Source of the DNA: Rhodospirillaceae bacterium UBA1479 | GTDB taxonomy: Bacteria > Pseudomonadota > Alphaproteobacteria > Rhodospirillales > Casp-alpha2 | Reading direction: 5' to 3' | Length of the DNA stretch: 64,000 nt | NCBI GenBank assembly: GCA_002325375.1 | Contig: DCRZ01000008.1 | Span: 249,438 to 313,437 of the forward strand | Part shown: positions 33,714-41,651 of the stretch, in pieces | Position numbering within the stretch: the stretch's first letter is position 1 | How the letters are laid out: each line of letters begins with the position of its first letter | Translations under genes and position numbers: made by a program | Notes under the pieces: generated by a model | What the model saw: only the letters and a program-made list of their open reading frames with translations | Databases searched by the model: none | Told to the model about the DNA's origin: nothing

Positions 33714-34514
33714 TTACTCCGCTGCTTGTTGGCGCTTGGCGACCAATTCGTCGAGACAATCGTCGCTCAGGGCTTCGATGGGGGTGAAGTCGCGATGGGC
33801 GATCCACTCCGCCCGGTTGAAGGCGCGGATGTGGTTATCGACATGGCACAGCGACAGATAAACGATCGTCCGCCCGAACGGCGAGATGTTGGGCGGGCTG
33901 GCATGAACCAGCAGCGACGAGAACATCAGCATGCTGCCGGCCGGGCCGGTCGGCGCGACGCAGCCGCCGCGCTCCGCCAGCTCGGACACCTTTTCCCGGT
34001 CCAGGGTCCACAGCGGATAGCTGGTCGTTTCCAGATCGTGGCCGGCGTCAACCACCCCCTGCTTGTGGCTGCCGGGAATGAACAGCAGCGGCCCGTTGGC
34101 CGCCGTCACGTCGTCCAGGAACACGGCGATGTTCATGGCCCGGGGTTCGGGCATCTCGTCGTCGCGCTTCCAGGTGCCGTAATCCTGATGCCACTGCCAG
34201 ACGGCGCCGTCGAAGGCGGCCTTGGCGTTGACCTTGTACTGATGCATGTAGACGGGACCGTCGAGAACCTGGGTCACCGGATCGATCATGCGCGGATGGG
34301 AGCCCAGGCGCCGGAACGCCTCGTTGTACTTGTGGGCGGCGAAGGCCGTGCGGGCGACGCCGTTGGACTCACGCCAGACCTCTTCCCGGTCCAGGGCATA
34401 AACGGCCTCGGCCTCGGCCTTGAGGCAGGCCGCTTCCTCCGGCGTGAACTTTCCGGGAAAGAACAGGTAGCCGTCCTCGTCGAAGCGTTTCAGTTCTTCT
34501 TCGGTCAAGCGCAT
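33714..34514 (-). CDS. Phytanoyl-CoA dioxygenase-family protein (EctD-like)
   Basis: A 266-residue 2OG-Fe(II) oxygenase. The ligands are WHQD (His109, Asp111) and VHASPPN (His204), with Arg215 in SPFGRTIVYLSLC for 2-oxoglutarate. The segment WHQDYGTWKRDDEMPEPRAMN resembles the ectoine-hydroxylase signature, but key ectoine-binding residues cannot be confirmed and there are no ectoine synthesis genes here. The start overlaps the end of gntR by 10 bases with GGAGG 8 bases upstream, so translation is coupled. The substrate is unknown. Confidence 0.85.
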   Translation of the reverse strand: MRLTEEELKRFDEDGYLFFPGKFTPEEAACLKAEAEAVYALDREEVWRESNGVARTAFAAHKYNEAFRRLGSHPRMIDPVTQVLDGPVYMHQYKVNAKAAFDGAVWQWHQDYGTWKRDDEMPEPRAMNIAVFLDDVTAANGPLLFIPGSHKQGVVDAGHDLETTSYPLWTLDREKVSELAERGGCVAPTGPAGSMLMFSSLLVHASPPNISPFGRTIVYLSLCHVDNHIRAFNRAEWIAHRDFTPIEALSDDCLDELVAKRQQAAE

Positions 34515-35230
34515 TGGATCATCCTCCGATTGATGTCTTGCTTGGCGTCTCCGGAGTCTGCTGCTCCGGCGAAATTCTTAAGGCGGCGATAAGTCGCCTC
34601 GCCCGCCGTTTCCGTATGGTGCGTCGCCAGTTCGCCGGCGCGCTCGATATCGCCGGCAATGACGGCCTTGGCGATGGCTTCGTGTTCGTTCCAGGTCATG
34701 GCGTGGCGCGCGACATCCGACAAAACCGCGTGCATGGAGCGCACCATATGCGGCCAGGCAACGTCCGCTGCCGCGGCGATCTCGGGATTGCCCGCCAGTT
34801 CATAAAGCGTGCGATGAAAGATGACATCGGCATCGACCAGGGCGGCGAAATCCTGACGTGCCGCGGCGTCCCTGCCGGTCACGATCAGCGCCCCCAACCG
34901 GTCCGCGGCGATGGTCGCGGCGTCCCTGTTCGCCGCCACCAGCCGCGCCGCCAAACGATCCAGCGAACCGCGCACCTGGAAAAGGGCAACCAGCCTGTCC
35001 GCGTCAATGGGGGCGACCATCTGGCCTTTGCGCCCGCGGTCGACGATCAACCCCTCGCGCTTGAGCAGCACCAGGGCGCGGCTGACCGGCTGGCGGCTGA
35101 CACCAAGGCGGTCGGCCATTTCTTCCTGGCCGACAGGCGTGCCGGGCGGAAGCTTGCCGGACAGGATCGCCTCCCGAATGGCGTCAAACGCCTCTTTCGT
35201 CAAATCTGTTTTTATCTTAAGTTGTTGCAT
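34505..35230 (-). CDS. GntR-family regulator, FCD subfamily
   Basis: A 241-residue regulator. The N-terminal winged helix (residues 8-75) has EEMADRLGVSRQPVSRALVLLKREGL. The C-terminal FCD domain has the acidic/histidine metal-site positions in DADVIFHRTLYELAGN and ATHHTETAGEA. FCD regulators usually respond to a carboxylate or sugar acid and often control the genes next to them. It is first in the operon with phyH and the SAF oxidoreductase and is likely autoregulatory. The upstream region (35231-35280) is AT-rich. Confidence 0.88.
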   Translation of the reverse strand: MQQLKIKTDLTKEAFDAIREAILSGKLPPGTPVGQEEMADRLGVSRQPVSRALVLLKREGLIVDRGRKGQMVAPIDADRLVALFQVRGSLDRLAARLVAANRDAATIAADRLGALIVTGRDAAARQDFAALVDADVIFHRTLYELAGNPEIAAAADVAWPHMVRSMHAVLSDVARHAMTWNEHEAIAKAVIAGDIERAGELATHHTETAGEATYRRLKNFAGAADSGDAKQDINRRMIQCA

Positions 35231-35334
35231 TTATTTAATTTTTAGATTTGTGAATTCCGAATCCAAAAAGACAATATGACTCCCCTTCGGCCCTGTCAAT
35301 ACAGCTGCTAAGCGCGGCTTGAACAGGCCTGGAC

Positions 35335-35358
35335 ACGGACGGCAGCGGTGCCGTCCGT
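35335..35358. terminator. Hairpin after the TPR-sulfotransferase gene
   Basis: A 10-base perfect stem (ACGGACGGCA with its complement, loop GCGG) lies 35 bases beyond the stop of the minus-strand TPR-sulfotransferase gene. No T-run follows, so termination by this hairpin alone is uncertain. Confidence 0.45.
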
Positions 35359-35392
35359 TGCGGAATTCACGAAGCTTGAAAGGTTTGTGGCC

Positions 35393-37375
35393 TTACGACG
35401 GGCCGGCCAGAAACGCCGCATAGGCCTCGGCCCGTCCGACGGCGTTGTTATAGAGCGGCCGGCGGACCTGCCAGTTCGACGCCGTCAGCACCGCGTTGCC
35501 TGAGGTGTGGAAATCCAGGCAGGCGGGATCCCAATCCAGGCCCAGGAAGTCGATCAGCGCGCGGCTTTGCCCTTCCTGGTCGGTGATCAGGTCTTCGTAA
35601 CGAAGTTCATGAATCGGCAGGTCCAAAACATCCCGCCAATGGGCCATGACGCGGTCCTGCGCCGCCTGCATGCGGGCGATCTCGGCAAGGTCCGTGGACC
35701 AGGTCAGACCCTGGGTGAAATTGGTGAAGAAGCAGGACAAGGCCGTGTCCTTGGCGTCGCGCACGCAATGGACGATGCGCGCCCCCGGCATCAGCATCTG
35801 CGCCAGCCCTAACAGAAAGATGTTGAAGGGCGTCTTGTCGACGATGCGCAGGGCCTCATGCCGCCCCGCCCCCAGGCGTTTCAGGAAGTCCGCCGCCAGG
35901 GCGCCCGCCTTGCCGGCATCCAGGCCAGCCACACTCTTGGGGTAGTCAGGCAACAGCCGCGACAGGGCGTCCAATTCCCCGGCCCCGGCCCCCTGCCCGT
36001 GGCTGGAAATGATCTGTTCGGCCAGGGTCGTGCCCGAGCGCGGCATGCCGACAACAAGAACCGGCGCCTCCGACGCATCGCCCCAGCCCATGGCCTTGGC
36101 CAGGGCATCCGTGCCGAAGGTATCGATGATCTCATCGACCCATTGATCAAAACGGTCCGCGTCGAAGCCCTGCCCGGCCCCGTCCAGCAGGCGGCGGCGC
36201 ATGGCATTGGCCCTGGTGAAGGCGTCGAAGGCGCTGTCTTGGTCGCCGCGCCGATCCTTGGCCGCCCCCAAGGCGAACAGAACCTGCGCGGTCTGATCGT
36301 TTTCGGGCGCGGTTTCCAACAATTCGGCAAGCTGGGCTTCGTGTTCTTCCGTCAACGCCCCGGCAGCGGCCAGGTTGACCCAGGCATCGCCCAGGCCTTG
36401 ATGGGCCTCGACGGCGCGCAGGAACGCATCCTCCGCACCCGCCGTATCGCCCTTGGCCAGCAGCACCGTGCCCAGGCCCGACCAGGCCCCGGCGAAACGG
36501 TCGAACCGTGCGACCGTGTCGCGGTAGGCGTCTTCCGCCCGCTCCAGATCGCCGGACTTGAACAACGCACCCGCCAGATTGGCCCGCGCTTCCAGATATC
36601 CCTCGCGGTGGGTCAGCGCGGCGCGAAAGGCGTCCTGGGCGCCCAGAATGTCGCCCCGCGCCATCAGCACGTTGCCCAGCGCGTTGAAGCCTTCGGGATA
36701 ATCGGGCCGCAGCGCCAGCGCCTTGCGGCAAAATTCCTCAGCCCCCGCCAGATCGCCCAGGCGGCGCAGCACGACGCCAAGGTTCCCCGCCGGCATGGGG
36801 TTGGTCGGATCGATCTCGGCGGCGCGGCGGTACATCGCCGCCGCCTCGTCCAGGGCCCCCTTGCGGAAATAGAGATTCCCTAAGTTGATATGGGCTTCCA
36901 GATGCTTGGGATCGAGTTCGACCGCCCGCTTGCCGCAGGCTTCGGCCTCGTCGATGCGGTCCTGAAGTTCCATGGCCACGGCCAGGTTGTTGTAGGCCTC
37001 CGCATTGTCGGGGCGCAGTTCCAGGACATGGCGGGACGCCGCCTCGGCCTCGGCACCGCGGCCACACAGGTTGAGGACGGCCGCCAGATTGGCGTGGATC
37101 GCCGGATCCTCGCCGTCGACCATGGAGGCCGCGACCAGATGATCCGCCGCCAATTCCAGGCGGCCCGTGCGGTATTCGATCAATCCCAGAAGATGCAGGG
37201 CCTCGGCCTCGCGCGGGCGTTCGGCCAGGACCTTGGTGAAGGCTTCTTCGGCCTCACTGAAGCGGCCCGCGTGGTAGGCCTGAACCCCGGCGGTCAGGCG
37301 CGCGCGGCCCTTGGGCGAAAGACGGTCCGCCGTCTCCGCAAGCTTCTTTTGCCGGCGCCGTTCCTGTCGGTTCAC
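35393..37375 (-). CDS. TPR-repeat protein with C-terminal sulfotransferase domain
   Basis: A 660-residue protein from a GTG at 37375 (GGGAGGG 8 bases upstream). Residues 25-400 contain about nine tetratricopeptide repeats. From about residue 435 a sulfotransferase domain starts with the PAPS phosphate loop GMPRSGTT (443-450), and later has IVDKTPFN, RIVHCVRDAKDTALSCFF and the LRYEDLITD segment. Such fusions are common in alphaproteobacteria and are thought to sulfate proteins or envelope glycans, with the repeats selecting the target. No signal peptide is seen, so it acts in the cytoplasm. The structured leader just upstream may regulate it. Confidence 0.9.
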   Translation of the reverse strand: MNRQERRRQKKLAETADRLSPKGRARLTAGVQAYHAGRFSEAEEAFTKVLAERPREAEALHLLGLIEYRTGRLELAADHLVAASMVDGEDPAIHANLAAVLNLCGRGAEAEAASRHVLELRPDNAEAYNNLAVAMELQDRIDEAEACGKRAVELDPKHLEAHINLGNLYFRKGALDEAAAMYRRAAEIDPTNPMPAGNLGVVLRRLGDLAGAEEFCRKALALRPDYPEGFNALGNVLMARGDILGAQDAFRAALTHREGYLEARANLAGALFKSGDLERAEDAYRDTVARFDRFAGAWSGLGTVLLAKGDTAGAEDAFLRAVEAHQGLGDAWVNLAAAGALTEEHEAQLAELLETAPENDQTAQVLFALGAAKDRRGDQDSAFDAFTRANAMRRRLLDGAGQGFDADRFDQWVDEIIDTFGTDALAKAMGWGDASEAPVLVVGMPRSGTTLAEQIISSHGQGAGAGELDALSRLLPDYPKSVAGLDAGKAGALAADFLKRLGAGRHEALRIVDKTPFNIFLLGLAQMLMPGARIVHCVRDAKDTALSCFFTNFTQGLTWSTDLAEIARMQAAQDRVMAHWRDVLDLPIHELRYEDLITDQEGQSRALIDFLGLDWDPACLDFHTSGNAVLTASNWQVRRPLYNNAVGRAEAYAAFLAGPS

Positions 37376-37411
37376 TTAAAGGGCCCTCCCGGCCGGTCCG
37401 TTCTGCCGCGG

Positions 37412-37452
37412 ACAAAAAGAAACGGGGCCCGGTCGGTGGTCGACCGAGCCCC
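37412..37452 (-). terminator. Intrinsic terminator ahead of the TPR-sulfotransferase
   Basis: On the minus strand a 12-base stem (GGGGCTCGGTCG with one mismatch, 5-base loop, 37452-37424) is followed by GTTTCTTTTTG. This is a textbook Rho-independent terminator. Its T-run ends only about 36 bases before the GTG start of the downstream gene, leaving almost no room for a separate promoter. Confidence 0.8.
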
Positions 37453-37568
37453 CAGGATCAGGGAGGGAGAATAGTGATCACAGGTCGCCGTGCCAAGCAG
37501 GGAGCAATCCGAAACTGCGAGGTCGCACCCCTGGGAGGACACCATCGGCAGCGGCGTTCAATCAACTG
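37412..37568 (-). ncRNA. Candidate structured small RNA or attenuator leader
   Basis: A transcript of about 155 bases is predicted from the promoter at 37575-37604 to the terminator at 37412. It can fold into an outer stem (CGCCG-C-TGCC with GGCACGGCG), an inner stem (CAGGG/CCCTG), and a capped hairpin (TGCGA-CC-TCGCA), followed by the terminator stem. No known RNA family was recognised (it is not SRP RNA, and 6S RNA could not be confirmed). It may be a free sRNA or the leader of the TPR-sulfotransferase mRNA. Confidence 0.4.
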
Positions 37569-37574
37569 GCATAT

Positions 37575-37604
37575 GGTATACCACAGACCACTTGAGCACA
37601 ACAA
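37575..37604 (-). promoter_or_regulatory. Candidate promoter of the structured leader
   Basis: Minus-strand TTGTTG (37604-37599), an 18-base spacer and TATACC (37580-37575). The -10 lies in a perfect palindrome TGGTATACCA (37574-37583), which could also be an operator. Confidence 0.4.
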
Positions 37605-37779
37605 GGATCGTCATCGGCGGAATTTATCCCCCGTCCCGGCCCCGCGCGCGCTTGCGGGTCTGGGGCGAACCCGTTAAACGAAAACGCAGACATCGGCCAT
37701 GAAACCCTGGCCCGAACCATCCGACCGACACAGCCCACCCGCCCCCTGTTCGGCGGGTTTCAGAGCACACGAGGCCCCC

Positions 37780-38457
37780 ATGACCGCTGCCATGACCCCT
37801 GCCCAGGAAACCGCGAAACTTCTGCTCGACATCAAGGCCGTGAACTTCCGGCCGCAGGAGCCCTACATGTTCACCTCGGGCTGGGCCAGCCCGGTCTATA
37901 TCGACTGCCGCTGGGTCATTTCCTTTACTGAGGCACGGCGCCGGATCATCGACCTGGGGGTCGAAATGCTGCGCCGCGACGCGGGCCTGGACGATGTCGA
38001 CGCCGTCGCCGGCGGCGAGACCGCAGGCATCCCCTATGCCGCCTGGATTTCCGAAGCCGCGTCCAAGCCCATGCTTTACGTGCGCAAGAAGCCCAAGGGC
38101 TTCGGCCGTGACGCCCAGATCGAGGGTAATCTGGTCGAGGGCTCCAAGGTGCTGCTGGTCGAGGATCTGGCCTCCGACGGGGCGTCGAAACTCAATTTCG
38201 TCCACGCCATCCGCAACGCCGGCGCCGAATGCACCGACGCCTTCGTCGTGTTCTTCTACGGCGTGTTCAAGGGCGCCTTGGAAACCCTGGAGAAAGAGGG
38301 CGTGACCCTGCGCTATCTCGCGACCTGGAAAGATGTGTTGCAGGTCGCCGAGGATGGCGGATACTTCGATGCGGAAACCATCGCCGGGGTGCGCGCGTTC
38401 CTGGACGATCCGGAGAAGTGGTCCCTGGCCCACGGCGGACGCGGCTACGACGACTGA
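37780..38457 (+). CDS. pyrE: Orotate phosphoribosyltransferase
   Basis: A 225-residue enzyme that joins orotate and PRPP to make OMP in pyrimidine synthesis. The start at 37780 follows GAGG and fits family length; the longer frame from 37699 is Pro/Ser-rich and unlikely, and the ATG at 37792 is possible. Features are FTSGWASPVYIDCRWVISF, AGGETAGIPYAAWIS, LYVRKKPKGFG and the PRPP loop VLLVEDLASDGASK. The alpha-type form with DLASDG instead of DxxTTG is known in this class. The binding-protein gene begins 17 bases after its stop. Confidence 0.93.
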   Translation: MTAAMTPAQETAKLLLDIKAVNFRPQEPYMFTSGWASPVYIDCRWVISFTEARRRIIDLGVEMLRRDAGLDDVDAVAGGETAGIPYAAWISEAASKPMLYVRKKPKGFGRDAQIEGNLVEGSKVLLVEDLASDGASKLNFVHAIRNAGAECTDAFVVFFYGVFKGALETLEKEGVTLRYLATWKDVLQVAEDGGYFDAETIAGVRAFLDDPEKWSLAHGGRGYDD

Positions 38458-38474
38458 CGATCTAGGGAGACTCC

Positions 38475-40154
38475 ATGCGACCGGCCGGCCCTGTCCTGAA
38501 ATCACTCCTTATCGCTGCCCTTGTTCTGCTTTGCGCGGCATCGCCTGTTCGCGCGGCGGAGCGCGACCAACTCACCATCGGCATCACCCAGTATCCGTCG
38601 ACCTTCCACCCCAACATCGACAGCATGGTGGCGAAGTCCTACATCCTGGGCTTCACGCGCCGGCCGTTCACCGTGTTCGACCAGAACTGGCAATTGGTCT
38701 GCATGCTCTGTACCAAGCTGCCGACCCTCGAAAACGGCCTGGCCGTGCCGGAAACGGCACCGAACGGCAAGAAGGGCATCGCCGTCACCTATACCATCCG
38801 CCCCGAAGCCGTATGGGGCGACGGCACGCCGATCACCACCAAGGACGTCGAATTTACCTGGCGCGCGGGCCGTCACGGCAAGACCGGCATCCTGCCGATC
38901 GAATTCTACCGCTCCGCCTATAAGCTCGACACCAAGGACGACAAGACCTTCACCCTTCATTTCGACAAGTTGACCTTCGATTACAACGCGATCAATTCCT
39001 TCAACCTGATCCCAGCCCATGTCGACGCGGTCAACTTCGACGCCGATCCGGTAAACTACAAGAACAAGACCGCCTTCGACACCCAGACCACCAACGAAGC
39101 GCTGTACTTCGGCCCCTACCTGATCACGGAAACCCAGCGCGGCAGCTACATCGTCCTGGAACGCAATCCGAAATGGTGGGGCAAGCCGGGGGCGTTCAAG
39201 CGCATCGTGGTCAAGGTCATCCCCAATACGGCGGCGCTCGAAGCCAACCTGCTGTCCGGCAACATCGACATGATCTCGGGCGAACTTGGGTTCACGGTCG
39301 ACCAGGCCCTGCGCTTCGAAAAACGCCACGGGCGGAACTTCCGCATTCTCTACAAGCCCGGCCTGGTTTACGAGCACATCGACCTGAACCAGGACAACCC
39401 CCTGCTGCAGAACCGGGACATCCGCCACGCCCTGGTCTACGCCATCGACCGTGAGGCGATTTCCCAGCAGCTGTTCGGCGGCCGCCAGCCGGTCGCCCAG
39501 TCATCGGTCAATCCCCTCGACTGGGTCGCCGCCGAGGATATTCCGAAATACACTTATGATCCCAGAAAAGCCCTGGAACTTCTTGTAAAGGCTGGATTTA
39601 CCAAGCTGGTTCAGGGCGTGCGCCACCATAAGGACACGGGCGAAGCGCTGCGCTTCGAATTCATGACCACGGCCGGGTCCAAGGCCCGCGAACTGGTCCA
39701 GCAGGTCCTGCAAAGCCAGTGGAAGGCCGTCGGCATCGACGTGCGCATCAAGAACGAACCGGCCCGCGTCTATTTCGGCCAGACCGTGACCCAGCGCAAG
39801 TTCACGGGCCTGGCCATGTATGCCTGGTCGTCGGCGCCGGAAAGCGTGCCGCGCACGAGCCTGCATTCCGCCCATATCCCGACCGAGGCCAACGGCTGGG
39901 CCGGGCAGAACTATCCGGGCTTCAAGAACGCGGAAATGGACGACCTGATCGAGAAGATCGAGGTCGAACTGGACAAGCCCACGCGCAAGAAGCTGTGGCG
40001 CCGGCTGCAGGAAATCTACGTCACCGAACTGCCGGCCATCCCCCTCTACTTCCGGGCCGAAACCTTCATCATGCCGCCCTGGTTGACCGGCGTCGCCCCC
40101 ACGGGCCATCAATACCCGTCCAGCCTGTGGGTCGAGGATTGGGGCGTAAAATAG
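38475..40154 (+). CDS. Peptide/nickel-type ABC transporter substrate-binding protein
   Basis: A 559-residue periplasmic binding protein of the SBP_bac_5 family. A signal peptide (residues 1-26, ending VRAAE) is followed by the domain I pattern (TIGITQYPSTFHPN), YTIRPEAVWGDGTPITTKDVEFTW and LLSGNIDMISGELGF. The typical later part includes NRDIRHALVYAIDREAISQQLFGG, with SSVNP. Relatives bind oligopeptides, dipeptides, nickel or glycosides, so the ligand is open. It has AGGGAG before the ATG. The permease genes follow, but only after an inserted opposing DUF559 gene and repeat. Confidence 0.92.
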   Translation: MRPAGPVLKSLLIAALVLLCAASPVRAAERDQLTIGITQYPSTFHPNIDSMVAKSYILGFTRRPFTVFDQNWQLVCMLCTKLPTLENGLAVPETAPNGKKGIAVTYTIRPEAVWGDGTPITTKDVEFTWRAGRHGKTGILPIEFYRSAYKLDTKDDKTFTLHFDKLTFDYNAINSFNLIPAHVDAVNFDADPVNYKNKTAFDTQTTNEALYFGPYLITETQRGSYIVLERNPKWWGKPGAFKRIVVKVIPNTAALEANLLSGNIDMISGELGFTVDQALRFEKRHGRNFRILYKPGLVYEHIDLNQDNPLLQNRDIRHALVYAIDREAISQQLFGGRQPVAQSSVNPLDWVAAEDIPKYTYDPRKALELLVKAGFTKLVQGVRHHKDTGEALRFEFMTTAGSKARELVQQVLQSQWKAVGIDVRIKNEPARVYFGQTVTQRKFTGLAMYAWSSAPESVPRTSLHSAHIPTEANGWAGQNYPGFKNAEMDDLIEKIEVELDKPTRKKLWRRLQEIYVTELPAIPLYFRAETFIMPPWLTGVAPTGHQYPSSLWVEDWGVK

Positions 40155-40165
40155 GCACGGACGGT

Positions 40166-40492
40166 TTATGCCTCCAAAGCTCGGAGGATGACGGCAAGGA
40201 CGCCTTCCAGGTTCGCCATCACCTCGTTGTTCCAGACGCGCAGGACGCGGAACCCGCGGGCCTGCAACGCCCGTGTCCGCACCGCATCGGCTTCCGTCCG
40301 CTCGCTGTGTTGGCCGCCATCGACCTCGACGATCAACCCGCGTTCGACACAGGCGAAATCCGCCACATAGGGCGGGATCGGGTGTTGGCGGCGAAACTTA
40401 TGGCCGTCCAGTTGTCGGTTGCGCAGCGCCCGCCACAGGCGGCGTTCCGCATCCGTCATGGATTTGCGCAGGCGGCGCGGTAGTGTCGTCAT
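40166..40492 (-). CDS. DUF559 endonuclease-like protein
   Basis: A 108-residue protein of the DUF559 (Vsr/MutH-like restriction fold) family: LRKSMTDAERRLWRALRNRQLDGHKFRRQHPIPPYVADFACVERGLIVEVDGGQHSE, with the PD-(D/E)xK-type residues in ADFACVE and IVEVDGGQH, then GFRVLRVWNNEVMANLEGVL. These proteins are frequent, scattered genes of unknown role. Here it is opposite to the transporter genes around it and is followed at once by a palindromic repeat element. That supports arrival as an insertion. Confidence 0.9.
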   Translation of the reverse strand: MTTLPRRLRKSMTDAERRLWRALRNRQLDGHKFRRQHPIPPYVADFACVERGLIVEVDGGQHSERTEADAVRTRALQARGFRVLRVWNNEVMANLEGVLAVILRALEA

Positions 40493-40500
40493 GAAGGTTC

Positions 40501-40636
40501 CCCCTCACCCTAACCCTCTCCCCCAAGGGGGAGAGGGAATGATTCTCGGCAGGTCACACTCTCGCCGCAATGAGAAACGCGGTCTTCGGCAAAGACCTCC
40601 CTCTCCCCCTTGGGGGAGAGGGCCGGGGTGAGGGGG
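40501..40636. repeat. Inverted-repeat element beside the DUF559 gene
   Basis: Two arms of about 37 bases, 40501-40537 and 40599-40636, are inverted copies with only a few differences. Each contains its own palindrome of an 11-base stem (CCCTCTCCCCC) with a 2-base loop, at 40514-40537 and 40599-40622, next to a CCCCTCACCC-type stretch. A centre of about 60 bases carries no gene. Elements of this look recur in many proteobacterial genomes; here it lies 8 bases from the DUF559 start. Confidence 0.9.
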
Positions 40637-40685
40637 ACGCCCACTTTCTCTGGCCCCCCGCCATGCGCCGGACTACCCTCCCCCC

Positions 40686-41651
40686 ATGCTTCGTTTTATC
40701 AGTGAACGCCTGATCCAATCGGCCGTCGTTTTGGCGGTGATGTCGTTCGTCATCTTCGGGCTGATCGGCCTGATGCCGGGCGATCCGGTCGATCTGATGA
40801 TTTCCGCCGATCCGGACCTGACCTCCGCCGACGTCGCCAAGCTGCGCGAGATTTACGGCCTCGACCGCCCGGTGGCGGAACGCTACGGCAACTGGCTCCT
40901 CGCCGTGCTGCAAGGCGACTTCGGGTTTTCCCGCCTGTTCGCCAAGCCGGTGTTCGACATTCTCGGCCCGGCCCTGGGCAATACCCTCATGCTGCTGGGC
41001 ATCAGCCTGACCCTGGCCCTTTGCATCGGCCTGCCGCTGGGCATCTGGGCCGCCGTCCGGCCTTATTCCGTGCGCGACTATTCGGTCAACCTGTTCGCCT
41101 TCGCGGGCATCTCGGTTCCGTCGTTCTGGCTGGGTCTTCTGCTGATCATCCTGTTCGCCGTGATTCTGGGCTGGCTGCCGGCGGGCGGCCTGGGCACACC
41201 GGGCATGGACGGCTGGTCGGACAAGCTGATCTATCTGGTTCTGCCGGCGGCCAGCCTGACCCTGGCCAGCGTCGGCGGCCATACCCGCTACATGCGGGCC
41301 AGCATGCTGGAGACCCTGCGCCAGGACTACATCCGCACGGCCCGCGCCAAAGGACTTTCCGAACGGCGGGTCGTGCTCGGCCATGCGCTGCGCAACGCCC
41401 TGATCCCGGTAACCACGATCATCGCGTTGGATTTCGGCACGCTGTTTTCCGGCGCGCTGATCACGGAAACCATCTTCGCCTATCCGGGCATGGGCAAGCT
41501 GACCTACGACGCGGTCATGGGCAACGATTTCAACCTGGCCCTGGTCTGCCTGCTGCTGGCCACCCTGGTGACGCTGGTCGGCAACATCCTGGCCGATCTC
41601 GCCTATGCCTGGCTCGACCCCCGCATCGGCTTCGAAGGAAAACGGCAATGA
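40686..41651 (+). CDS. ABC transporter permease, DppB type
   Basis: A 321-residue membrane protein with six helices. It has the N-terminal helix (LIQSAVVLAVMSFVIFGLIGLMPGDPVD), the LSxP-like GLDRPVAERYGNWL segment, and the cytoplasmic EAA loop YIRTARAKGLSERRVVLGHALRNALIP, which docks the ATPase. It would form a heterodimer with the DppC-type protein that follows. The stop overlaps the next start (ATGA), so translation is coupled. Confidence 0.93.
   Translation: MLRFISERLIQSAVVLAVMSFVIFGLIGLMPGDPVDLMISADPDLTSADVAKLREIYGLDRPVAERYGNWLLAVLQGDFGFSRLFAKPVFDILGPALGNTLMLLGISLTLALCIGLPLGIWAAVRPYSVRDYSVNLFAFAGISVPSFWLGLLLIILFAVILGWLPAGGLGTPGMDGWSDKLIYLVLPAASLTLASVGGHTRYMRASMLETLRQDYIRTARAKGLSERRVVLGHALRNALIPVTTIIALDFGTLFSGALITETIFAYPGMGKLTYDAVMGNDFNLALVCLLLATLVTLVGNILADLAYAWLDPRIGFEGKRQ

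Larger units (their letters stand above)
37376..37779. other. Non-coding region between the TPR-sulfotransferase and pyrE genes
   Basis: About 400 bases without a credible protein gene. The left two thirds hold the minus-strand leader, terminator and promoter described separately. The right third (37605-37779) must contain the pyrE promoter, which I could not pin down. Confidence 0.6.

Noticed and set aside
33714..34514. Calling the PhyH protein ectoine hydroxylase (EctD)
   Set aside because: One segment is similar, but no ectoine genes are nearby and the specific ectoine-binding residues could not be confirmed.
32286..34592. Long plus-strand open frame opposite the SAF oxidoreductase and phyH genes
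   Set aside because: Composition is that of a codon shadow; the minus-strand genes have clear motifs and ribosome sites.
37412..37568. Identification of the structured RNA as 6S or SRP RNA
   Set aside because: The SRP core sequence is absent and the fold lacks a clear 6S central bubble; the separate terminator hairpin also argues against 6S.
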